A stretch of 64,000 nt of DNA from Boesenbergia rotunda (GCA_024364735.1 JAGFNQ010006444.1:64471-128470), one strand, 5' to 3'. Shown: positions 45,601 to 57,234, counted from the stretch's first letter. Notes: generated by a model not told the origin, from the letters alone. Translations and numbers: made by a program.

Positions 45601-46450
45601 TCAATTTGGGGTAGTTCTCCTTGATATGTCCCTCTTCGTTGCATTGATAGTATTTTATCTTTCTCCAAGGGTGTCTTGTGGCCTGCATCTCATTAAACTT
45701 ATAAGATTTATTTATTTATTGAATTTCCTTACCATATATGCTGCTTCCTCTTCATCAGCTGAAGACACTTCATTATTTTGGGTCTTCCTTAAGTGAGGGT
45801 AATGTTGTATATTTTTCTTATATTTCCTGCACATCGAGACTCGTGAAGTTCTAAAGTACATAATAACTTCTCTAAAGTATTTACCTCTAGGTTCTAGGAG
45901 ATATAATATGAGTCTATTATAGACAGCTATTCCAGAGTTCTTGGAAATGTATTTAAAGCACACATTTGAGCTTCTCAGTTAGTTACCGTTTCCCCGAGAT
46001 TCATGAGTCCGATGATTAATTCTTTTATCCTTGCATGTAGTTATGCCACCGTCTCTCCTTCCTTCCGAAGGTTGGTGAGTTGGTTGTGAAGGATATCTCG
46101 TCGTGCCAGCTTCGCTTCCGAGGTTCTTTCATGCAACTCCAAGAATTTCTCTCAGAGCTCTTTCGCTAACTGGTAGGTCCCGATTCGATTGACTTTTGTG
46201 ACGGTAGAACGGTTAGCAGATGAATTCTGCTTTCCCGTTTGCTATGCAGTCTGCCTGCTTCTTCTTTGTCCATAGGCTTTCGTCTTTGGGTTTGTCATCG
46301 GCTTCTTTAGGAGCTACGAAACCATTTTTCTTGATTAACAATAAATCTAAATCTGTTTTAAAAAAAATACCTGCATCTTGAACTTCCAACTCGCAAACTC
46401 CCCCTTGAACTTTGGCGAGTAGATGACCGGTCCGACCATTTTGTAAATTG
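45600..46450 (-). pseudogene. Copia gag remnant
   Basis: Pieces in order on the minus strand: ELHERTSEAKLARRD..HNQLTNLRKEGETV (about 46145-46040), IKELIIGLMNLGETV (about 46030-45990), ALNTFPRTLE..RLILYLLEPRG (about 45965-45885), and a decayed zinc knuckle YYQCNEEGHIKENYP (about 45655-45605) in which the first and last Cys are Tyr. Several frame changes and stops. This is the UBN2-type copia gag. Confidence 0.75.
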
Positions 46451-46499
46451 CTTTAGAGGGTGGTTAATCCTTCTGGAGCGTCCTGACTCTGAAACCAAT

Positions 46500-47438
46500 T
46501 GAAGGTGATCGTTGGTCAACAAGAGGAGGGAAAATTGCCCCTAAAAAAATATAGAACTATCTTTTGTTCTTGTTGAACAAAGATGTCAGTTAATTAAAAA
46601 ACTAAGCATAACATATAAAAAACTATAACATAAATAAAAAAGACACACAGATGTTTACTTGGTTGCAACCAGGATGATTGCTAATCTAAGGCAAGTATAG
46701 CGCAGATCTCTTGAATAACTCCTTCGAGCAGAGAAGTCTCTTACACAACAAAAAGCTCAGAAAAATAGAGAAAGATTACAATGAATTCGTTTGCAATGAT
46801 TGTTGCTTTGGAACTGAGCTCTGGGGTCTATTTATAGCCCCAAAAAATTTTATCTGAATGATGATGTGGCACAATAGGGGCGCCCGAGTGCTTAAGGGCG
46901 CCTGAAATGTTACCTTAAAGTTTATCCACTACGCAACGTTCGCAAACGACTCTCTTGGGATAAAATATCTTTTGGGACGCTTGTATGCTCAGGGGCGCCC
47001 GAGAATAGGAGCGCCCGAGAGCACATGGGCACCCGAGAGCCTAGGCGCCCCTATGCATAGGGGCGCCCAAGTGAATTTGGTCAACACCTTGTTGACCAGT
47101 TCTCTGACAGGTCTTCGTGGGTGATCTCAGACCTTCCAGAGTCGGGCTCACCCGAACCCTCCTCTGGCCTTCTCTTCGAGTTTGCTTTTGCCCGGCTTCT
47201 CGTCCTTCGAACGTCGCGCGCGCCCTTCTCGCTCCACCGGCATACTCTTCCGTAGACCTCCGTGCCTCTCGGATGAACCGAGCCTGTCAGCTCCGTTCCC
47301 GTGCCATCTTTCTCGACCGCTGCGTCTTCCGCTCGACTTCTTGCGCTCCTAAACTCCTGCACACTTATACACAGGGATCAAAAACTAATAAGACCTAACT
47401 TGACTCGGTTGATCACATCAAAATCAATCTGGGTACTT
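46500..47438 (-). repeat. 5' LTR of the second copia element
   Basis: It matches 43346-44289 end to end with scattered substitutions. The minus-strand PBS-like sequence lies at about 46487-46498. Confidence 0.85.
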
Positions 47439-48430
47439 ACCTATTTACCTAAAATATTATTATATCAAAATATTTTTTACCAATTTAATAAAAACTACTT
47501 AAATTTTATTAAAAAAAATAACTTTATCAAAATAATTTAATTTTATTTTAGACGTTAGAGTGATTTTATGGTTTTGAAGTATAAATAATTTTGACTAAAT
47601 TGAAAAAAAAACTATTTTATTATAATAATATTTTTTATATAATAATTTTAATCAGAATGACTGTATTTTACTTTTTAGCAATGTGCAGCCTTTAATATAT
47701 AGAAAACTATGATGTACCTTAGGTTATGGTGCAATGATGGGATGATTAATCGTTATTTTAAATATTTATAATTTTGATTCTTAATTATATATTTTGTAGA
47801 TATTTTTTGTTAAAATGAAATATAAATTATGGGATCTTAGGTTTTAAGATTGTTCATCATGAATATTTTTTAATTTTATTTTAATGATAAAATTTTTTGA
47901 TGAAACCGAATTATTCATTGTAAATTGACCTGCTACCTAATTCAACAGTATGCAACTCAAAGATTGTTATTAGATTATTATTTTTTAAAACACGAGTCAT
48001 TGTAGCTGCATCATTAAGAATCATATTCTAAATGATCATGCATTAAATGTAACGTGACATTGGATTGGGTGTTGGATACGATTTTGCAAAAGCAAAATTT
48101 TGATATCATCGATCGTTGAAAGTCAAGTTTGACTTCAAAATTAAAATCTACATTTCGCGTAGATAAATCTGGACTATTTATTTGCTCAAAATCAATTAAG
48201 GGTGAATGAGAAATTAATTATTCAAGATATGCGCGATCTGGAGCGTCAGATTCGAATCTGACTGTGAAGAGGGAGAATGGATCTGAGGCGTCGGATTAAA
48301 TGTTCTAATCTGACGGCCTAGATCAAGATGGGATCTGAAGAGTTATAACTCTTTAGATCAAGGGACGAAATTAAATGACTTTTAAAGGGTTATACCCTTT
48401 CGTTATGAACGGTCCAGATCTATCCGAACC
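47439..48430. other. A/T-rich spacer, perhaps the start of an old LTR
   Basis: No gene. From about 48180 the sequence has paired GATCTGAGGCGTCGGATT- and GATCTGGAGCGTCAGATT-type repeats (48236-48310) and leads into the TATA box at 48456, so part of this is likely the U3 region of the copia element that follows. Confidence 0.4.
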
Positions 48431-48455
48431 AAATGGTACTTACCTCTTCACTCAA

Positions 48456-48466
48456 TATAAATAAAT
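48456..48466 (+). promoter_or_regulatory. Probable TATA box of a copia LTR
   Basis: TATAAATAAAT lies about 380 bp upstream of the gag ATG at 48838 and is followed by short TTCATTCATTCAAG repeats, as at the U3/R border of copia LTRs. Confidence 0.4.
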
Positions 48467-48837
48467 CCCTCCACTAGATCATTTCATTCATTCAAGCATT
48501 GCAATCTAAAGCATTTGCACTCATCCATCTTCTGCATCGAGAGTCCAAAAACGAAAAGGTTCGTCGGTATCGGAATTTGAAGTGCTACTATTCCGAGACG
48601 ACGTCGTTGTATCTTGGAAACGAATTGCTGCTATCCGTGAGCACCAGTAGCGGAGCAATATTATTTTACGGAGATAGTGTCAAACACTAACCTCGACATA
48701 ATCCAATCAGTTTGCTTTCTCCGAAAGCAACCTCCCGGAAGACCCGACGGTCGTAAATCGACTAAGTCAAATATCGAGGAGATACAAGTCAACAAGAAAT
48801 TCCGACAATCATAAAACGATATTCGGCAAACTGATAT

Positions 48838-49433
48838 GGCCGGAGTTAACGATGTACCAACTGCCATCCCTCACGCCGAAAAGCCGAATGGAGCCGACTT
48901 CAAAATCAACGATATAACAACTGACGTCCCTCACGCCAAGAAGTCGGAGAAATTCAACGGAGCCGACTTCAAAAGATGGTAGCAGAAGATGCTGTTCTAT
49001 CTAACCATGCTGAACCTTGTACGGTTCCTGCGTGAAGACCCGCTAGCCGCTACGGAAAATAATTCCGGGAGTTAGGCTGCTCGCGATGCATGGTCACACG
49101 GAGACTTCCTGTGCCGCAATTACGTTCTTAAATATGCTGGACAATGCGTTATATAACGTATATTGCATAATAGAGATGACCAAGTCACTGTGGAAATCCG
49201 TGAAAAGAAATACAAAACCAAAAAATGCCGGACTGAATAAATTCATTGTCAGCCAGTTTCTAGATTTCAAAATGGTGGATTCCAAGAACGTCACGTTTCA
49301 GGTCCAAGATATGCAACTGATAATGCATGATCTGGACGCCGAAGGAATGCCGCTGAACGAGTCATTCAAAGTTGCTGCGGTAATCGAGAAACTCCCTCCT
49401 TCATGGAAGGATTTCTAAAAATTACCTAAAAAA
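48838..49433 (+). pseudogene. Ty1/copia gag, degraded
   Basis: MAGVNDVPTAIPHAEK begins at 48838. A leader of about 60 bp is duplicated (GGAGCCGACTTCAAAA at about 48891 and 48959). The gag core follows: QKMLFYLTMLNLVRFL, then SLWKSVKRNTK..LNKFIVSQFLDFKMVDSK and EKLPPSWKDF. In-frame stops (TAG near 48980 and 49073) and a frameshift near 49095 break it. The gene ends mid-sequence at KNYLKKHK, replaced by the tRNA-like piece. Confidence 0.82.
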
Positions 49434-49437
49434 GCAC

Positions 49438-49511
49438 AAGTAGAAGAAGGGCTTGAACCTTCGTCCTTGTGGTTAATAGCCACAGGCTCTAACCAACTAA
49501 ACTATTACTAC
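49438..49511 (-). pseudogene. tRNA-Asn-like sequence at a retroelement deletion junction
   Basis: On the minus strand a 74-nt cloverleaf can be drawn: TA at positions 8-9, D-arm with AGTTGGTTA loop, anticodon stem TGTGG/CCACA with loop CTATTAA, and T-arm GAAGG TTCAAGC CCTTC. The anticodon would be ATT (Asn), against GTT in normal plant tRNA-Asn. Only about four of seven acceptor pairs hold, so it is a pseudogene. It separates copia gag from integrase. Confidence 0.7.
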
Positions 49512-49512
49512 T

Positions 49513-51033
49513 TACCCTAAAACTTGTGGGGGAAGTCATATTATCAGTAAACCACATTCTTAAAGGCTGCAAGCCATCGTACAAATACTTGAAAGTGTGG
49601 GGGTGCTTAGCAAAGGTCGATGTACCTAAGCCAAAGTAAGTTAAGATCGGACCTAAAATGGTTGATGCAATATTTGTCGGATATGCCCAAAACAGTAGTG
49701 CATATTGCTTCATAGTCAGACATTCCTGATATTCATGTGGGTACAACCATAGAATCTCGGAATGCAATATTTTTTGAAGACATGTTTTCAAATAAGAAGG
49801 AAAACGTTCAAAATAATGACAACGGAAGTTCTAACAAAGATAATGTTCCAGAACTTAGTTGTCATAAAAGGACTATTGACAATCAAAGCGAAGAGCCACG
49901 TCGGAGCAAACGGGCTAGAGTTGAGAAATCGTTCAGGCTGGATTTCATGACATTCATGTCAGAAATAGACCCAAGAACATTAAGCGAAGCTCTCTCTGGT
50001 CCCGACGGCCCATTGTGGAAAGAAGCTGTCAATAGTGAAATCGAGTCCATCATGAATAACCATACTTAGGAATTAGTAGATCTTCCTTCTGGTACTAAAC
50101 CATTAGGTTATAAGTGGATACTAAAACTCAAGTATAAAGCTGATGGATCGATTGACAAGTATAAGGCCAGACTTGTAGCTAAAGGGTACAAGCAACAGGA
50201 AGACCTTGATTACTTTGATACCTACTCACTGGTGACAAGGATTACGCCCATACGAGTGCTGATAGCTATTGCAGCATTGTATGACCTTGAAATACACCAA
50301 ATGGATGTTAAGACTGCGTTCTTAAATGGTGAGTTGGAAGAAGAAATCTACATGGAGCAACCCGAGGGGTTCATAGCTCCTGGAACTGAGGGAAAGGTGT
50401 GTCGACTTGTAAGTCGTTGTACGGACTTAAACAAGTACCAAAGCAATGGCACGGAAAATTTGACATGTCGAACGGATTCAGAATAAATGAATGTGACAAA
50501 TGCATTTATGTCAAAAGCACACCTGAGAGTTATGTAATCGTCTGTCTATACGTAGACGATATGCTTATAATGGGAAGTAATCATGATATCATCATGAGTA
50601 CTAACAAAATGTTGACTAATAGTTTTGACATGAAAGATATGGGTCTAGCAGATGTCATATTGGAAATTAAAATTCTCAGGACGTCCGATGGGATAGTTTT
50701 AACACAATCCTATTATGTAGAGTCAGTATTGAAAAGATTCAACGCATACGATCTCTCTACTTTAAAAACACTTATGGATCTAAGTCAACACTTATCGAAA
50801 AATCATGGTGAACCTATATCGCAATTAGAATATTCCTGAATAATTGGCAGTTTGATGTATCTCACAAACTGTACTCGTCTGGATATTGCCTGTGTGGTCA
50901 ATAAATTAAGTCGTTTTACGAGCAATCCAAACGACACCCATTGGAAAGCACTGATGTGAGTTCTTAGATATTTAAAATATACTATGAATTACGGATTACA
51001 TTACGGAAGGTATCCCGCAGTCTTGGAGGGATA
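49513..51033 (+). pseudogene. Ty1/copia pol (integrase C-terminus and reverse transcriptase), cut at the right
   Basis: Integrase tail: GCKPSYKYLKVWGCLAKV (about 49567-49620), IFVGYAQNSSAYCF, then ESRNAIFFEDMFSNKK (49737-50069 ORF). Reverse transcriptase: WKEAVNSEIESI, WILKLKYKADGSIDKYKARLVAKGYKQ, DVKTAFLNGELEEEIYMEQPEGF, then the ORF at 50399-50839 with the catalytic YVDD at residues 51-54. RNase H begins with LMYLTNCTRLDIACVV and stops at about 51030 where the next element is inserted. Stops occur at about 50067, 50484 and 50838. Integrase catalytic core is deleted. Confidence 0.92.
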
Positions 51034-52057
51034 TGTTGGTGCTTGGATGGCTAGAGGGGGGGGGTGAATATAGTCAGACACTTGAGACTTAGCTCTTTTT
51101 GAGATTTCTCTGCACTTCAGAGGTTAGGCAGCGGAAACAAAGAAAACAAACAGAAATGTGCAGAAATGAAGAGCAAACAAAAACGCAAACAAGGATCGTT
51201 TACAAGGTTCGGGGATAACTTGCCCCTACTCCTTGGCGTGCCCTTAAGGTGGGCGATCCCTTGATCATCGGCAGATCAAGCCCCGAAAAATCCGGATATC
51301 AAATCCTCCTTCTCAGTGAAGAAACCTCTCCACACAAATGTCTCAATAGAGTATATGGAATGAAAGCACAGAGACACAAAGAAAGATTTTACAGATCGCT
51401 AACAAAGCACAAGGATGAAATTCGGAGAACAGATCACCGAGCACAGCACAACACCACCAACACAAGAGCTCCCAACTCTTTGTTTGCTTGCTGATCCACT
51501 CACAACTTCCTCCACAAACTCACGGTTGCTGCTTTGCAAGAGATCGCTTTAAAGTGTTGAATGAATTCTCAAGAGTTGTCGCAACAAGGTGAAGAATGAA
51601 TCTGTGTTCTAGCAACAGAGAACTCCCCTTCTCTTCATCGCCAGCCATCACTTCATCTGCTACCCATCCAGGCCGCCATAGAACACCAGACGCTCCTCTG
51701 CTCTCCTCTGCAGCTCACCAGCTGCTCAGCAGCACCAGCCCAGCTATCACTGAGCTCTCTTGGACTCTCTGAACTCTCCTCAGCCGAGCCCCAGACGAGC
51801 CCTAGGTCAGCTTCTAGTAGCGCTAACGTCCGTAGCAACCTGAGATGGAAAACTGTCAAACCTGATCAAGCAAAAGCTTTAGTTTGACTCTCCTTGAGTA
51901 AGCCTGATTTCCCTGCACACTTAGCAACTCATTAGCACATCAAATCAACAAAGAATCAACAATCAGAAGCTAAGAGCAGAGATCAGTAGCGAATCAGCAG
52001 CAACCAGAACGTGATCAGAACTCTGACAACGCTTTTGAATTAAAGCTGTCAGCTACT

Positions 52058-52690
52058 GATCGGTCACCGGACCGATCAGAGAGACTCCTGATCGGTCACC
52101 GGACCGATCAGAGAAACTCCTGATCGGTCACCAGACCGATCAGGATGGGTTTAGACCGATCAAACTCCAACTTGATCGGTCCCCAACGTGTAATCAGAAA
52201 TCGAGACTTCTCTGGGACCGATCACCAGACCGATCCCAAGTCATGGATCGGTCACCAGACCGATCCACCTCTTCTCAGAGTGATTTTCTAGCTTTGTAGT
52301 CCAAACCTCCTGATCGGTCCCGAGACCGATCAGGGTGTGGCCTGATCGGACTGGTGACCGATCAGGCCACTCTCTGACCGATCAGGCTCCAGCCTGATCG
52401 GTTATAGTGAGAACCTCGCGACAATTGATCGTTCACCAAAACGATCTAAATAGTATCCTTGATCGGTCACCAGACCGATCAGGAGCCGCACAGAGAGTTT
52501 TCCAAACTCACTGTATGCTCCCTGATCGGTCACCAGACCGATCAGGAGCCGAGCAGTAAGGTTTCCAAAGACCCTGTATGCTCCCTGATCGGTCACCAGA
52601 CCGATCAGACATAGCTGGATCGGTCACAGACGGATCCACGAGGGAACTCCGTGCCAACTTCCCTGATCGGTCACCAGACCGATCCAGGCA
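52058..52690. repeat. CTGATCGGTC-ACCA-GACCGATCAG palindrome array
   Basis: About 16 imperfect palindromes: CTGATCGGTC, a 4-nt loop (ACCA or ACCG), GACCGATCAG, with irregular spacers of 5-60 bp. Some units are inverted (GGACTGGTGACC centre). The same palindrome is at the ends of the TIR element at 21777-22227 and in the array at 55690-56065. Confidence 0.9.
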
Positions 52691-52789
52691 AGGTCAAAAC
52701 CACCCTAAGTCAAGAGAACGGGCCTCCAGCCTTCTCTGACTCATACTCAATCCCCCGGACCAAGACTCCATGTACAGTCTCACTCACTG

Positions 52790-53055
52790 AGACTTCAACC
52801 TAGCCCTCCAAGCTAGGACCCGGCCCTCCAAGCCAGGGTTTCATCCAACCTAACTCTCCAAGCTAGGACCTGGCCCTCCAAGCCAGGATTTCATCCAACC
52901 TAGCCCTCCAAGCTAGGACCTGACCCTCCAAGCCAGGCTTTCATCCACCTAGCTTCTCAAGCTAGGACCTGACCCTCCAAGTTAGGATTTCATCCAACCT
53001 AGCTTCTTAAGCTAGGACCTGACCCTCCAAGCCAGACTTTCATCCACCCTAGTCC
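52790..53055. repeat. CTAGC/CCAGG tandem repeat in the LTR
   Basis: About five units near 55 bp long: CAACCTAGCCCTCCAAGCTAG then GACCTGGCCCTCCAAGCCAGG then TTTCATC. Each unit contains two short mirror pairs (CTAGC..GCTAG and CTGGC..GCCAG), so each is again palindromic. Confidence 0.85.
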
Positions 53056-53165
53056 CACTAGGTGTGCCTAGTCTCCGACCAGGACTTAATCTCAATCATC
53101 TCATCAATCTAAACTAAAATTGGTGTCAACACCAAAACAACAATCAGGGTCAGACTGCATCAACA

Positions 53166-53731
53166 ATCTCCCCCTTTTTGTTGTTTGACAACCCAATTTT
53201 AAGTTTAGGGATTTGAAGTCAATAGTCTCAAATTTCAGAATTGTAGGAGAATCAGGATCCTCCCCTTACAACACTTAAACTCGTAGTAGTCCTAAATTTA
53301 ACCAACCACACTCTCCCCCTTTGTCAAACACCGAAAAGGGTGTAGACTGGTTGTTATGTTTAAACAAACTCCCCCTCAACCCTAGGGGTTCTCCCAAAAA
53401 CAATAAAGATATGATTTAATTTTGATAGCATATGAAACCATGTGATAAAGATAAACAGGATATAGCAATCACATGCAGCATATGAATCAGGGAATAGCAA
53501 TAAACTAGCATAAGGTAGGCAAATAGTCCAATGGATGAATCATAAGCAAAATCCCATCAGATAAGCATAGCATAAAACATAGCGAAAAAGTCAAGTACAT
53601 CATACAACCAAACCAGACACATAGTTAGATGCATATCAATGCATCAAAGAGTAGTCAAACACACAGCCAAATCATAATAGTCAAACAGTCAGATCACCAA
53701 TCAGGGAGGCAAGATCAGAGTACATCCATAA
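53166..53731. other. Interior between the env-like ORF and the 3' LTR
   Basis: The polypurine tract (minus-strand CAAAAAGGGGGAGATT at 53166-53181), then non-coding DNA with two more CTCCCCCT patches near 53315 and 53370. No gene. Confidence 0.6.
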
Positions 53732-55119
53732 TCAACTTTCGGCGGGAGGGTCTTCATCCTGCATCGGGTCATCAGTCGTGTCATCAGGTATGATGGACCC
53801 CGGTGCAGTACTGCCGGAGGGCGCAGCTCCAGGAAATGTATGTTGGTGCCACTCCGCGTACCACGCCTCCTGCCGGGAGAGGATCCCGGAGATGTCGGAC
53901 TCCAGCGCATGTAGTCTGCAATCGTAAGAATGAAACTCAGACCGAACCTCCTGTCGCCAGAGCTCGGAGATATGCATCTCGTGCTGCATCGTCAGCTCCA
54001 GCTCCGAAACCTACCATCGGATGTCGGGATCTGGCTCGTAATCATAGTCCGTTGTTGGTATGGGTGCCTCCTGATGAGTAGCTGGGGCTGCTGGTACCTG
54101 AACATGTGCACCCCTAGGAAGCTCGCCTAAACCCCACTCGTCCTTCCAGATGAGACTTTGATCGTCATGCCCAACAACTATGCCAGACTTGGCAAATGCA
54201 CGTCTACCCAGTCGGTAATCCTGTCTAACCATGGGCACTGTCCTGCCCTTGGTCACATCAACACCGACTGACTGAAGCCAGTCAGTAATGACGTGACCGA
54301 AAGGCATGTACGCAGTGCGGCGGCTGGGCTCTCTATAAGATATGATCGACTGAAAGATACTCTCCATGATGTCAAAGTCCAAATGGCGATGCATGCCATA
54401 GAGTATCAAGCAGTGGTATGGACGGATCTCAGTCAAGGGTTTGAAAGTGATCAGCAGAATGCAGTTGGTGATTATTTTGAAAAGAATGTAATCAACAGGA
54501 GAAAGTCGAAGGGCTGCAAATGTAGGAAAATCAGGCCCTAACTCATCGGCGCCAGTTGGTCGAGGATGGCCAAAGAAATGCTGGTAGATGTCATCGGGGG
54601 TGACGCCCGCAAATGGAGGCAATAAGGGGTCAGGTAGATCGAATAGAAATTAGGCGATCGTCGACCGCCAAGAAATTCAACCAAAATATCATAAGAAAAA
54701 TCGAGATTTCTCTTAGCTACCCGAGTCATGAATTCAAAGCCCCCCTGCGGTCCTGGTTGTAAATTATTGTAGAATTTAGAGACAAGGTCATAGTTGATTG
54801 TCCGCTCAAGGGAAAGGAGGAATCCGAGGTTGTAGAAAGTAATCATCTCGATGATAGAGGGACAATGTTTAGTCACGAAAGGTCCATCAATGGACCTACA
54901 AGGAAGCAACTTGAAAGTTCGGCTCTGAAACGCTTGCTCGAAGGCAGCGTTTGGGAATCTAGCACTCGATGAAGGCTGAGGCCTTCGAGAAGGGGTAAAT
55001 GATGAAGGGCCCTTGCCCTTCGAGGTTCCTTCTGCTGGCTCCTTACCTTTGGAGGATTTTCTAAAGTGTGGAATCATTAGGTCATGCCAATAAAATGAAT
55101 GGAACAAGTCACGACACAA
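53732..55119 (-). pseudogene. Long retroelement ORF, env-like or plant-transposon-protein type, two breaks
   Basis: Three overlapping pieces form one reading frame of about 450 residues. First part (55119 to about 54640) is basic, then FNLGFLLSLERTINYDLVSKFYNNL and FEFMTRVAKRNLDFSYDILVEFLGG; these resemble the domain called putative plant transposon protein (PF20167). The frame then shifts by one base near 54640 into PPFAGVTPDDIYQHFFGHPR (54622-54011). An in-frame TAG at about 54013 precedes the last part, a coiled-coil SELELTMQHEMHISELWRQEVRSEF to 53732. It lies between a minus-strand PPT/3' LTR and the right, the place of env-like ORFs in SIRE/Athila-type elements. No transmembrane segment is evident. 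Family assignment is tentative. Confidence 0.55.
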
Positions 55120-55685
55120 GAGAATGAATTAAGTGAATACACAAGATTGATCATGTAGTCAATGACACAAGGAAAAGGTAGGAAATTAAGAGCATGGCAA
55201 GAATCACAATGATTTGATCATATGAGTCACAACACAATCAATTGTAAGGCAAGGTTTGATCAGTAATCAAATGACAGAAAGATTTGATCATATGGGTAAG
55301 GTACACACACGACACACACTAAAATAAATCCCAAAATCAACCATCAAGGTTAGTTCACCAAGTATTATGATATTTGAAGTAATCAACAAGGTGAACGTAG
55401 AAAAGTCTTACTTAGGTGTCATTGTTGAGTTGGTTGCGAGAAATCACCAGGCTGAGTTGCGCAGAAAATAGCACACACAAGTGGCGCTTCGCAAGAAAGA
55501 ACAGAGGAACTCCCAGCAGCGCAGAAGGAAACAGCCTTACGCACAGCAGGGAGAAGATCGCTAGAAGCCACGTGCAGGAGGAAGAAGAACTCACGCACAG
55601 GAAGAGAGGGATCTCATGCGCAAGAGGAGAGTTTCGACGCTAGGGTTCGGGCATGTAAGGTTTAGAAGGAGTTAATAGGTTGGTG
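55120..55685. other. Non-coding region upstream of the env-like ORF
   Basis: GATTTGATCATATGAGTCA-type short repeats (55211-55290) and a region with no strong coding signal. No splice site or promoter is convincing. Confidence 0.35.
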
Positions 55686-56065
55686 GACCGATCCACCAAC
55701 CGAAATTTAATGTGATCGAACGGATCACCGCTCGATCTGGGAGCGCCCAGACCGATCAGGCTCCAGCCTGATCGGACGGGCTTAGTCCTGATCGATCGGG
55801 AGACCGATCAGGCAAGGCCCTGATCGATCTGCCGATCGATCAGGGAGCGGATAGAGAGTTTGGGAGGTTTTCTGTGAGCCTCCTGATCGGTCTATGGACC
55901 GATCACCACAGTGAGCCAGATCGGTCTGTGGACCGATCCAAGTCAACACAGAGAGGTTGCAGTGGGGTATCGCAATTCGGCTTGATCAGTCAGTTGGACC
56001 GATCAGACATACTCCTGATCAGACTGGTGACCGATCCGGCCACCTCCTGATCAGTCCGGTGACCG
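55686..56065. repeat. Second CTGATCGGTC/GACCGATCAG array
   Basis: About ten looser copies of the palindrome seen at 52058-52690, with variants CTGATCGATCGG and CTGATCAGTCCGG. It stands outside the recognised LTR, upstream of the env-like ORF, and may belong to the missing 5' part of that element. Confidence 0.85.
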
Positions 56066-57087
56066 ATCAGGTATCAGGAATTTTTTTGATACAATCTGAA
56101 ATTTCAGTTTCAGACTCCCTATCGATTTCTGATAAGATCAGATGAAAATTGTCGATCTTGGAGGTGTTCCCTTGACTATAATTGATCCCTGAACAAGGAT
56201 CAAAGGTCCTTATGGATTTAACAAATCAATTTGCTCCACACAAGTGAAGTCAAATTCAATCACAAACATTCATCCAATGTTCAAGCAAGTTTGTATCACA
56301 ATGAAGTCTCCAATCAAGTTTTCTTGATTGGAATGTCCAAGTATGATCATGAAGCCAAGTATACATATGTCATGCATTGGTTTTCTCTATACTTGGTCAA
56401 CTTAGTGATTATTATCTCGTCAACCTAATTTCTCAAGGGATCCCGCTCGTTAAGCCACCTCAGCGACCTCGCTCTCCTCGGAGGCTCACTCAGCTGTAGG
56501 GGCGTCCAACTCACTTCGCGACAGGATCATCCTCTAATGAGATGACAACTCTAACAACGTTGATCACTTAGACGGGCCTTCATAAATATTTTTCAATTTA
56601 TTTTGATGGTCGATAAAATTTTTTTATAATACGAGATTAATTATCTCTAGGACTAAGAACTAAATATCTAAAATATTAAAAACAAATCTACTAACATATA
56701 TAAAATAATTGGGCACCTCTTATTCTCTTATTATGAGTTAAAGTATATATGATCTATTATCAAATCTTGATAAAAATTATGGGCATACCCTACCCATATA
56801 ACTCATCTATAACTTTTTAATTTATCTCTCTGTAAAATCATCGTGAAACTGACCATGTGTGGGACATCCGAGTATAAACTTTTACAACATTATATTTTTA
56901 TTGGGAAAAATCAATTTTTTTTTTAGAATAGTGGACATTTTTTTTAAATTTTTTTATTAAAAGGCCGCTTGGCCTCTTCCCACACCCCCTCTACATATTT
57001 TACTTTCAGAAACTAAATTTTTTTTTTGACACTATTGGTAATAATTATAATTTCATAATTGGAAAACATAATATTAATTAGTATCCA
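56066..57087. other. Spacer before the Harbinger element
   Basis: No gene. CTTGGTCAACTTAGTGATTAT and TCGTTAAGCCACCTCAGCGAC stretches look like retroelement debris. Position 56930 onward is a long T/A-rich tract. Confidence 0.35.
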
Positions 57088-57099
57088 TTAGGGCACCTA

Positions 57100-57147
57100 T
57101 AACGGTGCGTTAATCGAGCGTTATAACGCTCGATTAACACACCGTAC
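57100..57147. other. 48-bp near-perfect palindrome at the Harbinger left end
   Basis: GTTAATCGAGCGTTA is followed immediately by its reverse complement (57109-57138, 30 bp perfect). After one mismatched base on each side the pairing resumes as ACGGTG/CACCGT. It overlaps the terminal inverted repeat. Confidence 0.9.
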
Positions 57148-57234
57148 ATGTTAAAGCTGTTGCGGTGAGCGCGTTAATGTGCTGACGCGATGAACGCGTT
57201 CAGATGTTTTAATGTGTTCATCGCGTGTGACATG

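Larger units (their letters stand above)
43346..47438 (-). mobile_element. Ty1/copia element with two 0.94 kb LTRs, internally deleted
   Basis: LTRs at 43346-44289 and 46500-47438 are in the same orientation around a 2.2 kb interior. On the minus strand: 5' LTR, PBS-like TTGGTTTCAGAGTC, gag remnant, then A/T-rich non-coding DNA, PPT AAAAAGGGAGAGA, 3' LTR. Integrase, RT and RNase H are absent. Target duplication not found; the outer end of the 5' LTR (GGGTACTTA) differs from the other LTR end (GGTACTTCCA). LTRs are about 90 percent alike by eye, so it is older than the 2.4 kb copia. Confidence 0.88.
51034..53165 (-). mobile_element. 3' LTR (2.1 kb) of a third retroelement, inserted in copia pol
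   Basis: On the plus strand it runs from TGTTGGTGCTTGG to CTGCATCAACA, so both ends carry the TGTTG/CAACA inverted pair. Immediately right of it, AATCTCCCCCTTTTTG is the complement of a polypurine tract, which sets minus-strand orientation and places the interior to the right. It splits the copia sequence at GGGATA. It contains the CTGATCGGTC array and a second array at 52800-53050. No matching second LTR is seen in the window. Confidence 0.72.

Noticed and set aside
49438..49511. Functional tRNA-Asn gene
   Set aside because: The acceptor stem is broken at three or more of seven pairs and the anticodon is ATT, so it is kept only as a pseudogene.
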